Positions 37,899 through 46,316 of a DNA stretch of 64,000 nucleotides are shown piece by piece. Under the pieces are notes generated by a model. That model was not told the origin of the DNA, made no database searches, and saw nothing but the letters and a program-made list of their open reading frames with translations. Location: positions 20,438-84,437 of the forward strand of contig JAQXEH010000012.1 of NCBI GenBank assembly GCA_029250925.1, read 5' to 3'. The position numbers and the translations under genes were made by a program. The stretch is from Hellea sp. GTDB taxonomy: Bacteria; Pseudomonadota; Alphaproteobacteria; Caulobacterales; Maricaulaceae. The first letter of the stretch is position 1, and each line of letters opens with the position of its first letter.

Positions 37899-39752
37899 AT
37901 GACTAATAGTATTCAAACATTACGAAATGTTGCGATTGTTGCTCACGTTGACCATGGTAAAACTACCCTGGTCGATAAATTGCTAAGACAATCAGGTACA
38001 CTTGACGAGCGTGGCGAACGTGAAGAGAGAGTCATGGACAGCAATGATATTGAAAAAGAACGAGGAATTACAATACTTGCTAAAAATACTGCTATTAAGT
38101 GGCATAATAAAAAAGATAAGTCCGATTGGCGCATTAATATAGTGGATACTCCGGGTCATGCTGATTTTGGCGGGGAGGTAGAGCGAGTACTTTCAATGGT
38201 CGACTCAGTTGTATTGTTGGTTGATGCTGTTGAGGGTCCTATGCCGCAAACGACGTTTGTTACAAAAAAAGCTCTTGCACAGGGTTTAAAGCCAATAGTT
38301 GTTGTAAACAAGATTGATAGAAATGGATCTCGCCCCGATTGGGCAGTTGACCAAACATTTGATTTGTTTGATAGATTGGGAGCCTCTGATGATCAGCTGG
38401 ACTTCCCAGTTGTCTATGCTTCTGCATTAAATGGCTGGGCTTCCAATACTATTGACAATGTTGATGGGGATATGACGGCTTTGTTTGAAGCTATTATAAA
38501 TCACGCGCCGGTACCAGATGTTGATCCAGATGGTGACTTGCAGCTTCAAGTGTCTGCCCTTGATTATAATAGCTACACTGGCGTTATAGGCATAGGTAGA
38601 GTGGTACGAGGCACATTGAAAAAAAATCAAACTGTTGTGGTTTCTAAACCTGATAGCTCTGTTCGAAAGGCCAAGGTTGCATCACTTTTTGGTTTTATGG
38701 GACTTGAGAGAGTAGAAGCTGATTATGTATCTGCAGGTGACATATGTTGTTTCACTGGCATTGATAAACTCGAGATATCAGATACGATCTGTGACCCAGA
38801 AAATATTGAAAATCTACCCCCATTGAGTGTTGATGAACCAACAATATCAATGACTTTTCAAGTTAATGACTCTCCATTTGCTGGAAGAGATGGCAAATAT
38901 GTTACATCTAGGAATATAAATGATCGTTTGCAAAAAGAGTTAATTCATAACGTTGCACTGCGAGTTACTCAATTAGAGGAAGCTGATAAATTTCGTGTTT
39001 CTGGCAGAGGAGAGCTTCACCTGTCTATTCTTATCGAAAATATGCGTAGGGAAGGGTACGAGTTAGCGATATCTAGGCCTCAAGTTATAAATAAAGAAGT
39101 TGAAGGTATTTTGTGTGAACCATGGGAAGTACTTACTGTTGATGTTGATTCTGATCATCAAGGTTCGATTATGGAAAAGCTAGGAGAGAGAAAAGGCTTG
39201 CTTAAAGATATGGTGCCTGATGGTAAGGGACGGGTGCGCCTAGATTATGAAATTCCAACCAGGGGTTTGATTGGTTTTAGATCTGAGTTTTTGACATTAA
39301 CATCCGGTACAGGTTTACTCTATCATAACTTTGATGCTTATAAACCCAGAACTAATGCTGGTATAGGGAGAAGGCAAAAAGGAGTCTTAGTCTCTAAAGA
39401 TTCCGGAAAAGCTGCTGGATTTGCTTTGTGGAACCTACAAGAGCGTGGGAAAATGTTTATTGGCCACGCAGAAGAAGTTTATGAAGGAATGATTGTAGGC
39501 ATAAATTCTCGTGATAACGATTTAGTCGTAAATCCCCTGAAGGGTAAGCAGCTCACCAATGTAAGAGCTTCAGGTACAGATGAGGCAGTAGTATTAACTA
39601 CTCCAATCAATGTTACTTTAGAATATGCCTTGGAGTTTATTAATGATGATGAATTAGTCGAGGTTACTCCTAACAGCATAAGAATACGTAAGCGCTATTT
39701 GTTGGAGCATGAACGCAAAAAAGAGTCTCGCCGAATTGAAGCTATAATCTAG
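37899..39752 (+). CDS. typA: Ribosome-associated translational GTPase TypA/BipA
   Basis: NVAIVAHVDHGKTTLVDKLLRQSG, NIVDTPGHADFGGEVERVLSMVDSV, VVNKIDR. Confidence 0.97.
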   Translation: MTNSIQTLRNVAIVAHVDHGKTTLVDKLLRQSGTLDERGEREERVMDSNDIEKERGITILAKNTAIKWHNKKDKSDWRINIVDTPGHADFGGEVERVLSMVDSVVLLVDAVEGPMPQTTFVTKKALAQGLKPIVVVNKIDRNGSRPDWAVDQTFDLFDRLGASDDQLDFPVVYASALNGWASNTIDNVDGDMTALFEAIINHAPVPDVDPDGDLQLQVSALDYNSYTGVIGIGRVVRGTLKKNQTVVVSKPDSSVRKAKVASLFGFMGLERVEADYVSAGDICCFTGIDKLEISDTICDPENIENLPPLSVDEPTISMTFQVNDSPFAGRDGKYVTSRNINDRLQKELIHNVALRVTQLEEADKFRVSGRGELHLSILIENMRREGYELAISRPQVINKEVEGILCEPWEVLTVDVDSDHQGSIMEKLGERKGLLKDMVPDGKGRVRLDYEIPTRGLIGFRSEFLTLTSGTGLLYHNFDAYKPRTNAGIGRRQKGVLVSKDSGKAAGFALWNLQERGKMFIGHAEEVYEGMIVGINSRDNDLVVNPLKGKQLTNVRASGTDEAVVLTTPINVTLEYALEFINDDELVEVTPNSIRIRKRYLLEHERKKESRRIEAII

Positions 39753-39792
39753 AGGTAATTTCTTCAGTTTTTTTTATTTAAGATTTGCAAAC

Positions 39793-39844
39793 TAAGTTTA
39801 TTTTTAATTCGTACTAAATAAGTGAATAAACTTAAACTAGTACG
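39793..39844. promoter_or_regulatory. Interleaved inverted repeats upstream of the rpoE-like gene
   Basis: TAAGTTTATT (39793-39802) pairs with AATAAACTTA (39825-39834); CGTACTA (39810-39816) pairs with TAGTACG (39838-39844). Confidence 0.45.
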
Positions 39845-39852
39845 GATTTTTG

Positions 39853-40515
39853 ATGACTTTTGGAAATGAAGCTGTAATTATTGACAATATGTCAAACAAT
39901 GAATCAAAATCATATTCAGATACAAGTCGCGCCTCCCCTAAAAGCCTCAGTGCAGCAAAAAGAGATGCTCAATGGCTATACTCAATATCCAATAATCAGG
40001 ATGCACGAGCACTATCTGACTTATTTGAGATTTACGGTCCCAAACTCAAAGGTTGGTTAATGGCAAGAGGCGAAGGCAGTGGTACTTCTGAGGACATAGT
40101 TCAAGACGTTATGATCAAAGTTTGGACAAAAGCTGGAAGCTTTGACCCTGTAAAAGCAAGTTTTGCTACTTGGGTTTATCGCATGACTAGAAACCGTTGG
40201 ATTGATCACAAAAGAAAGCACGGGCGAATGGATGTAAGGGACCCTGATTTGATGAAAATTATTGCCGATGACGAGGTTCAATCTGCTGAAGTTAACTTCA
40301 TGGCTCAACAAAACTCGGATATTCTCAGAGAGCAGATCTCGCGCTTAACCAAAGCACAGCAAATGGCTATTCGTATGGCCTTTATGGAATTCAAAACTCA
40401 CAAAGAAATATCAGAAGAAACTGGATTGCCTTTAGGCACGGTGAAAACGCGTATTAGGAGCGCCATACAGGCTTTAAAAGCTAATATGGCTAAACACATA
40501 GGTCAAATGCAATGA
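39853..40515 (+). CDS. rpoE: ECF-type RNA polymerase sigma factor, RpoE-like partner of ChrR (start set at ATG)
   Basis: LFEIYGPKLKGWLMARGEGSGTSEDIVQDVMIKVW; HKEISEETGLPLGTVKTRIRSAIQALK; followed by ChrR-like gene. Confidence 0.93.
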   Translation: MTFGNEAVIIDNMSNNESKSYSDTSRASPKSLSAAKRDAQWLYSISNNQDARALSDLFEIYGPKLKGWLMARGEGSGTSEDIVQDVMIKVWTKAGSFDPVKASFATWVYRMTRNRWIDHKRKHGRMDVRDPDLMKIIADDEVQSAEVNFMAQQNSDILREQISRLTKAQQMAIRMAFMEFKTHKEISEETGLPLGTVKTRIRSAIQALKANMAKHIGQMQ

Positions 40516-41174
40516 TGCTCTCTATGGATAAAAAAATGAACACTTCAGAACATGCAATAACTGAGTACGCTGCAGGTAATCTTAGCCCTGCTAAACACGC
40601 TGTTGTAGCTTGTCAGAGTGAGATCTGTGAAGAAGTTTCAAGTCGTGTTGCGTTTCAGGAGCAAATTGCGGCATCTATGATTGAACAAGTGCAGACTAAG
40701 GCATTATCCCCTTTGTTTATGGGTAATGTTTTAGCAAATTTACCGCTTCAAGATGCACCATCTAGTGATACAAATTCAAAAAACAATGCTCCAGAAACTC
40801 TTAAACACCTACTAGGTTGTGGGTTGGATAAAATTAAGTGGAAGTCCCTCATACCGGGTGTAGCCGTTCACGACGTCCTAGGCGACAGGCACAACAAAAC
40901 CGGTGATAGATTATATCTCTTGAAGGCTAAAGGGGGTATGCAGATGCCTAACCACGGCCACAATGGTGAAGAATGGACACTTATTCTAAAAGGAAGTTAT
41001 AATGTTGGCGACAAGAGTTTCGCTCGAGGAGATCTACACATTGAAGATGAAGACGAGATACACAGTCCGCACATCAATGAAGGTGAGGATTGCATTTGCT
41101 TGGTTATGACGCAAGGTCCACTTAAAATGCAAAGCTTGGTTCCGAGGTTGCTTCAGCCTTTAATTGGTATTTAA
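40512..41174 (+). CDS. chrR: ChrR-like anti-sigma factor with C-terminal cupin
   Basis: YAAGNLSPAKHAVVACQSEICEEV N-terminal domain; cupin PNHGHNGEEWTLILKGSYNVGDKSFARGDLHIEDEDEIHSP; overlaps sigma gene stop. Confidence 0.88.
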   Translation: MMLSMDKKMNTSEHAITEYAAGNLSPAKHAVVACQSEICEEVSSRVAFQEQIAASMIEQVQTKALSPLFMGNVLANLPLQDAPSSDTNSKNNAPETLKHLLGCGLDKIKWKSLIPGVAVHDVLGDRHNKTGDRLYLLKAKGGMQMPNHGHNGEEWTLILKGSYNVGDKSFARGDLHIEDEDEIHSPHINEGEDCICLVMTQGPLKMQSLVPRLLQPLIGI

Positions 41175-41175
41175 G

Positions 41176-44010
41176 TCAACCATATGCATCGTAATGGTGC
41201 GTTATGGCTACAGTTATTTGTCTGACAAGATCTCCAGCTCTCTCTAAAGGTTTTATTATTGACTCAGATATATGCGGAAAACCACCTGTCGGAGCTACTG
41301 GCTCATTAGTTTTCTCTTGTAGCTGTTCTGTCCATTTCAATGCAGATCTTGTTTCCGGGTACCGATCTTTCAATTCTTTGATAATACTGTCTATTTGGAA
41401 TGTCTGTAATTTTTGCAAAACATTTATTGGTGAGCTACTTTCTTCACCAGCAGCAGGTAATTCAGTTACTATTATCATCATTTTCATAATAATAGATAAT
41501 CTAAGTGCATGTAAAATCTCCAAATCTTCATTATTGCGCTTATCAATAGTATTCATTTTATCCTCAAAAAACTTGATAGAATTATAGGAATCTATTCGTA
41601 ATAGATTGGCTAGATCCATTATTTGTGAGCGCCAAGAAAGTGACCTTAGGGTTGCAGCCACTGCCAAGCTCTTTTTTTCCAATCTAGGTTCGTTACCTGA
41701 AAGACCTCTGCTAACCCAAAACCCAGGGTCAAATAGACGGCCGTAAGCACTCAATATTGACATATTTGTGCGTTCTAATGAGCTCATTACCATCGAGAAA
41801 ATTGACCTTGCTCTAGCCGACGCTTGATAGTGATTTGAAAATTTTTCAATATCAATAGAGACTGCTTTCCCAATACCGAAAAAAATATTTGCAGGTACCC
41901 CAAACTGTTGTAAAATTGCATTATGTGGTATGGCACGAAGTTGTCTGGGATCAAACATGCCCGCATTTGATTTCGATCTTTTGGATGCTCTAGAACCTGT
42001 TGGTATAAGAAGGTTTTGCCCAAACCCTGACAGTAGCTTTATGTAATTTGGATCATTATATAGATTCTCTTGTTGGGAGCTTATTGTTCTAAATACGTCC
42101 CATGAAAAATCAGTATCTTTGTAAAATATATCATTATCAGCATCATCTTTTTTAGTATAGCGTGCTTTTAGAAGAGAACTCATGGTAGCTTTTGCTAGCT
42201 CTTTAGTTTGGAACCACATAAAACCATCACCACCCTGAAAGCTTGTTTCGTGACAGACAGGTAACAACCGTTTTTCAAATTGTCTCATTGCCCAGGGACT
42301 CATGACATAATTTACTCTATCTATTACAGAGCCTGGATGCCCACCTCTTCCAAAACTTTCCCCATGAGTATTAAATATAACGGCAGTTACGTTTTTAATG
42401 TCAAATTTTTCGATTTGTGATGCAAAATGAGAGTGCAGACGTTCGATTGCTAAGGTTGCTGGTATTTGCCCCATAAATCTACCAGCATCTGAAAAACCAG
42501 TTTGAATAGCAAATACGCCTCTATCTTTAATGTAATTTCTATAAACTTCATTGCTCAACATTTTACCAATTATACGGCCCCCATTATTTAAGGCATCTGC
42601 TGTTTCAAATAATGGTGAAATATCTAAATGTTTTTCAATTCCATACCTTTTAGCTAAATAAAGCATTCCCATAGGCGTCAAACTATCTTCACATTCAGCA
42701 ATTAAAAGCCTTATGGGCGTTTCATCATCAATATATTTGTGAATTTGCGCAGTTAGTATCATTTTTTCGTGTGCTGTTGACTTTTCTAATGCTAACGAAC
42801 CAAAGTTTACAGGTTGGACTTTCACATTTTTTGTTAGTTTAGAAGCCCTTAGTAGCAAGGTTCGTTTATCTGATGTATGATCGGTTATACCAAATGTTGA
42901 TTTTAGGGCAGAAACAACATGTTGATTGTTTAAACGGAAATGAATTCTAGCTGTACCAAGACCAAAAGCGACCATTTTTGATCGTAAACAAATTAATTCC
43001 TTATTGAGTTCAAATACTTTATTGTTTTCAATGATCTTATTTATAAGTTCTATAGGACTTTTCAGATTTAGGAAACGCCGGGTAGATGCGCGTGTAAGGT
43101 TATTTGCAGCATCTACAAGCTTTTCTGGATTTGTTATATCTTTTTCAAACAGAGTTAAATCTCTCTCAGCACTTTCATGCGCATCTGACATCTTTTTTAA
43201 AAGTTCAATTAAGTTAGTGTTTTTATCTAAACTTTTACTATATTTGTTGCTCATAATTGAGATTGTTTCTTTATATCTAAAAAGCTGATCTCTTTTTTCT
43301 TGAAGTCTTAGCCTTAAAGCATCCCCCCAACTTATGTCTGTTCTACCGTCAATATCATACCCTACCCAACTATATGCGTTTATTAAGTGAGGGGTTATAG
43401 ACTTCCAGTTATTTGGAAAAAATTTTTCACTTACAATAACAATACTACTGTTTATATTATCTAGCTCAATTTGAATTCTTTCAAGCGTTTCTTGTGTATC
43501 CTCATGTTCTTCTTTAAGTGTAGGAGCACGTTTAGGTAAATAAGGGAAATTTTTTAATTTCTCTACTGAACTGGTATATTTGTTGTCTGCACTACTAGCA
43601 ATTTCACCCAAACAATTGCGAACATCACGTGACAATGAAAATGTTGGGTGAGCTGTAAGGACTATTCCAATTCCAGGGTTTTCTGCCCAGCTCTTAAAGG
43701 CTTTAAAACCTTCTTTAGCTTTTTGGTATGCTATTTTTTCGAGTGATTTATTTATTTCATTATCACCGCAAATACCAGCCCTTTTCCGTAACCTACGGCT
43801 TCTGTGAATTGCTGATTTGTCAGATATTGATTTGATTAAACTCTCTATATCTTTGAAAGCTATAGCACGGTCTTCAATGTCTTTTGAAAGATCATAAGCT
43901 AGCAGCTTTATTGAGTTAGATTGCGGATCATAGTTTTTATGATTTCTATACTCGATTAATTTTGTTTTTAATTGAGAGTTTAGTTCTTCTGGTGTTCTTC
44001 TACGGGTGAT
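41176..44010 (-). CDS. ppc: Phosphoenolpyruvate carboxylase; N-terminus extended beyond the ORF track to a proposed ATC start (44010-44008)
   Basis: In-frame extension includes GIGIVLTAHPTFSLSRDV (catalytic His motif); downstream IQTGFSDAGRFMGQIPATLAIERL and FNTHGESFGRGGHPGSV. SD AAGGAG at 44023-44018. Confidence 0.82.
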   Translation of the reverse strand: MTRRRTPEELNSQLKTKLIEYRNHKNYDPQSNSIKLLAYDLSKDIEDRAIAFKDIESLIKSISDKSAIHRSRRLRKRAGICGDNEINKSLEKIAYQKAKEGFKAFKSWAENPGIGIVLTAHPTFSLSRDVRNCLGEIASSADNKYTSSVEKLKNFPYLPKRAPTLKEEHEDTQETLERIQIELDNINSSIVIVSEKFFPNNWKSITPHLINAYSWVGYDIDGRTDISWGDALRLRLQEKRDQLFRYKETISIMSNKYSKSLDKNTNLIELLKKMSDAHESAERDLTLFEKDITNPEKLVDAANNLTRASTRRFLNLKSPIELINKIIENNKVFELNKELICLRSKMVAFGLGTARIHFRLNNQHVVSALKSTFGITDHTSDKRTLLLRASKLTKNVKVQPVNFGSLALEKSTAHEKMILTAQIHKYIDDETPIRLLIAECEDSLTPMGMLYLAKRYGIEKHLDISPLFETADALNNGGRIIGKMLSNEVYRNYIKDRGVFAIQTGFSDAGRFMGQIPATLAIERLHSHFASQIEKFDIKNVTAVIFNTHGESFGRGGHPGSVIDRVNYVMSPWAMRQFEKRLLPVCHETSFQGGDGFMWFQTKELAKATMSSLLKARYTKKDDADNDIFYKDTDFSWDVFRTISSQQENLYNDPNYIKLLSGFGQNLLIPTGSRASKRSKSNAGMFDPRQLRAIPHNAILQQFGVPANIFFGIGKAVSIDIEKFSNHYQASARARSIFSMVMSSLERTNMSILSAYGRLFDPGFWVSRGLSGNEPRLEKKSLAVAATLRSLSWRSQIMDLANLLRIDSYNSIKFFEDKMNTIDKRNNEDLEILHALRLSIIMKMMIIVTELPAAGEESSSPINVLQKLQTFQIDSIIKELKDRYPETRSALKWTEQLQEKTNEPVAPTGGFPHISESIIKPLERAGDLVRQITVAITHHYDAYG

Positions 44011-44021
44011 TTTAATGCTCC

Positions 44022-45032
44022 TTAAAGAAACTTTGACATTTCAGAAGCTGTGTCTAGCATTCGGTTAGAAAAACCCCACTCATTATCGTACCAGCTTAAA
44101 ACCCTGATTAACGATCCGTCTATTACTACTGTCTCGCCAGCGATAAGACTTGATGAATGCGGGTCATGATTAAAATCAATAGAAACTGTTTTATCATCAA
44201 CCACTTGTAAAATATTTTTCAATGTTCCTTTTTCAGCAATTCTAAAGCTGTTTAATATATCGCTTATTTCCACAGTTTTTTCGAGATTTACAGTAAAGTC
44301 AACAACAGAGACGTTAGGTGTAGGTACACGTATAGCCTTACCATCAAGTTTTCCTTCTAGTTCTGGAATTACCAGCCCTATAGCGCTGGCAACGCCAGTG
44401 GATGTTGGGATCATCGACATGGCTGATGCTCTACCACGATTAAAATCTTTATTATGTATTGTATCAAGTGTTGGCTGATCGCCAGTGTAAGCATGTATAG
44501 TTGTCATAAAGCCATTTTTTATACCAAAAGAGTCGTTTAGAACTTTTGCTATCGGAGCTAATGCGTTTGTTGTGCAAGAGCCGTTAGAGACAATCTTATC
44601 ATTCGCGCTTAATTTTTTATGGTTAACACCATATACGATTGTTTTGTCGGCACCAGCGCCTGGTGCTGAGATTAAGACACGCTTTGCCCCCGCTTTTATA
44701 TGATCAGCAGCTTTATCTCTATGGGTGAATATTCCTGTGCACTCCATTACAATATCAATGCCATCATTAGACCAATTCAAATCTTCAAGATTACGCACGG
44801 ATGAAACATTTATTTTCTTTCCATTTACTTTTAAGGTGTCACCTTGGCTCTCTATGTGTCCATTGAACCGACCATGTACAGAGTCATACTTTAAGAGGTG
44901 CGCTAAATTATCCGTTTTAGATAGGTCATTTACTCGCACTATTTCAAAGTCTCTATTATGATTTTCTTCTAAGGCGCGTAATATATTACGCCCAATCCGC
45001 CCAAAACCATTAATAGCAATTCTAATAGTCAT
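44022..45032 (-). CDS. gap: Glyceraldehyde-3-phosphate dehydrogenase
   Basis: IRIAINGFGRIGRNILRAL; SNGSCTTNALAPIAKVL; WYDNEWGFSNRMLD. Confidence 0.97.
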   Translation of the reverse strand: MTIRIAINGFGRIGRNILRALEENHNRDFEIVRVNDLSKTDNLAHLLKYDSVHGRFNGHIESQGDTLKVNGKKINVSSVRNLEDLNWSNDGIDIVMECTGIFTHRDKAADHIKAGAKRVLISAPGAGADKTIVYGVNHKKLSANDKIVSNGSCTTNALAPIAKVLNDSFGIKNGFMTTIHAYTGDQPTLDTIHNKDFNRGRASAMSMIPTSTGVASAIGLVIPELEGKLDGKAIRVPTPNVSVVDFTVNLEKTVEISDILNSFRIAEKGTLKNILQVVDDKTVSIDFNHDPHSSSLIAGETVVIDGSLIRVLSWYDNEWGFSNRMLDTASEMSKFL

Positions 45033-45051
45033 CAGTACATCCTTACAAAAT

Positions 45052-45092
45052 TGACAGCGCTGTCATATTATTAAAACTGGGGTATTATGCAA
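45052..45092 (-). promoter_or_regulatory. Candidate gap promoter with perfect LacI-family-type operator palindrome
   Basis: TGACAGCGCTGTCA at 45052-45065; minus-strand -35-like TTGCAT (45092-45087), 16-nt spacer, -10-like TAATAT (45070-45065). Confidence 0.6.
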
Positions 45093-45205
45093 GTTAAAAC
45101 AATTTCTTTTAGTGATTTTTTATTTCTTTCAAGTGTTTTATAGTTATGTATCATTTGTTAAATGACTTTCCTTTACTTATACTTTAATCTCGTAAGAGGC
45201 GAATT

Positions 45206-46177
45206 ATGACTCAAAATATAGCTATTGTTGGTGCAGGAATCTCTGGTCTTTCTGCAGCTAGAAAACTTATCGAAAAACATAATGTCATAATATTTGATAA
45301 GTCACGCGGTGTTGGCGGTCGAATGTCTACTAGATACTCAGAATCATATGAATTTGATCATGGGGCTCAATATTTTACAGCAAAAGATGAACGTTTTAAA
45401 GTGTTGCTGTCTTCAGAAACTTTTGAGGATGTAATTAAGCCATGGGACTCACGAGCCTTTTATAAAAAAGAAAATAAGCTAATCCCTGATACTGGAGGCT
45501 TTAGATACGTTAGTCAGCCTAGAATGAATAGTTTTACAAAAAAACTTTCAAAAGGTTTGAACATTTCTCTCAACTCTAACGTCTCTTTTATTCATAGAGA
45601 TAAGAAAAAATGGGTTATAGAAACTGCGGATGGTAAGGTTTATAGAGATTTCGATTTCGTTATTTTAGCTCTACCTAACGAACAAGCAATATCTTTAATG
45701 CCAACCGAAACTGAATACTATAACAAGGTACAAGAAGTTGAAATGGACCCTTGTTTCGCACTTATGGTCGGTCTCAAAAAAAAATATGATTTTGGCTGGG
45801 ATAGTTTACGATTGAATAATAATATTAATTCTTGGTTGGCAGTTAATAGCTCTAAACCTGGGCGCTCTCATGATCAGACTGCTTTAGTAATTCACAGTGC
45901 GGTTGAGTGGTCGAAGAAAAACATAAGTAGTGATATAACTTGGGTGCAAGACCAAATGGAAGCAGCTGCTAGCAAAACCTGTGGTATTGATATATCAGAA
46001 GCGCACCACAAAGTAATTCACCGGTGGATGTTTGCATCAGTTAGCAAACCGTCAAATGAGGGGTGTTTTTATGATCATTCACTTAAAATTGCTACATGCG
46101 GTGATTGGTGTAATGGAGGAAGAGTGGAGGGAGCATACATTTCAGGGTTAATGGTAGCTAAAATAATTGAGGAATAA
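45206..46177 (+). CDS. FAD-dependent amine oxidase/renalase-like oxidoreductase
   Basis: NIAIVGAGISGLSAARKLIEKHNVIIFDKSRGVGGRMSTR; HGAQYFTAKDERF; C-terminal CGDWCNGGRVEGAYISG. Confidence 0.9.
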   Translation: MTQNIAIVGAGISGLSAARKLIEKHNVIIFDKSRGVGGRMSTRYSESYEFDHGAQYFTAKDERFKVLLSSETFEDVIKPWDSRAFYKKENKLIPDTGGFRYVSQPRMNSFTKKLSKGLNISLNSNVSFIHRDKKKWVIETADGKVYRDFDFVILALPNEQAISLMPTETEYYNKVQEVEMDPCFALMVGLKKKYDFGWDSLRLNNNINSWLAVNSSKPGRSHDQTALVIHSAVEWSKKNISSDITWVQDQMEAAASKTCGIDISEAHHKVIHRWMFASVSKPSNEGCFYDHSLKIATCGDWCNGGRVEGAYISGLMVAKIIEE

Positions 46178-46316
46178 TTATTAGTAATATTAGTTTACAC
46201 CTATAACTACTTTCTTGACTTAATCATGACATACGATAATGCCCTTTCCATAAAATAAATCGTGTGAAACCTGCATTGGACAGTTTATCCAACATGCGGA
46301 AATGATGGAGAAGCTC

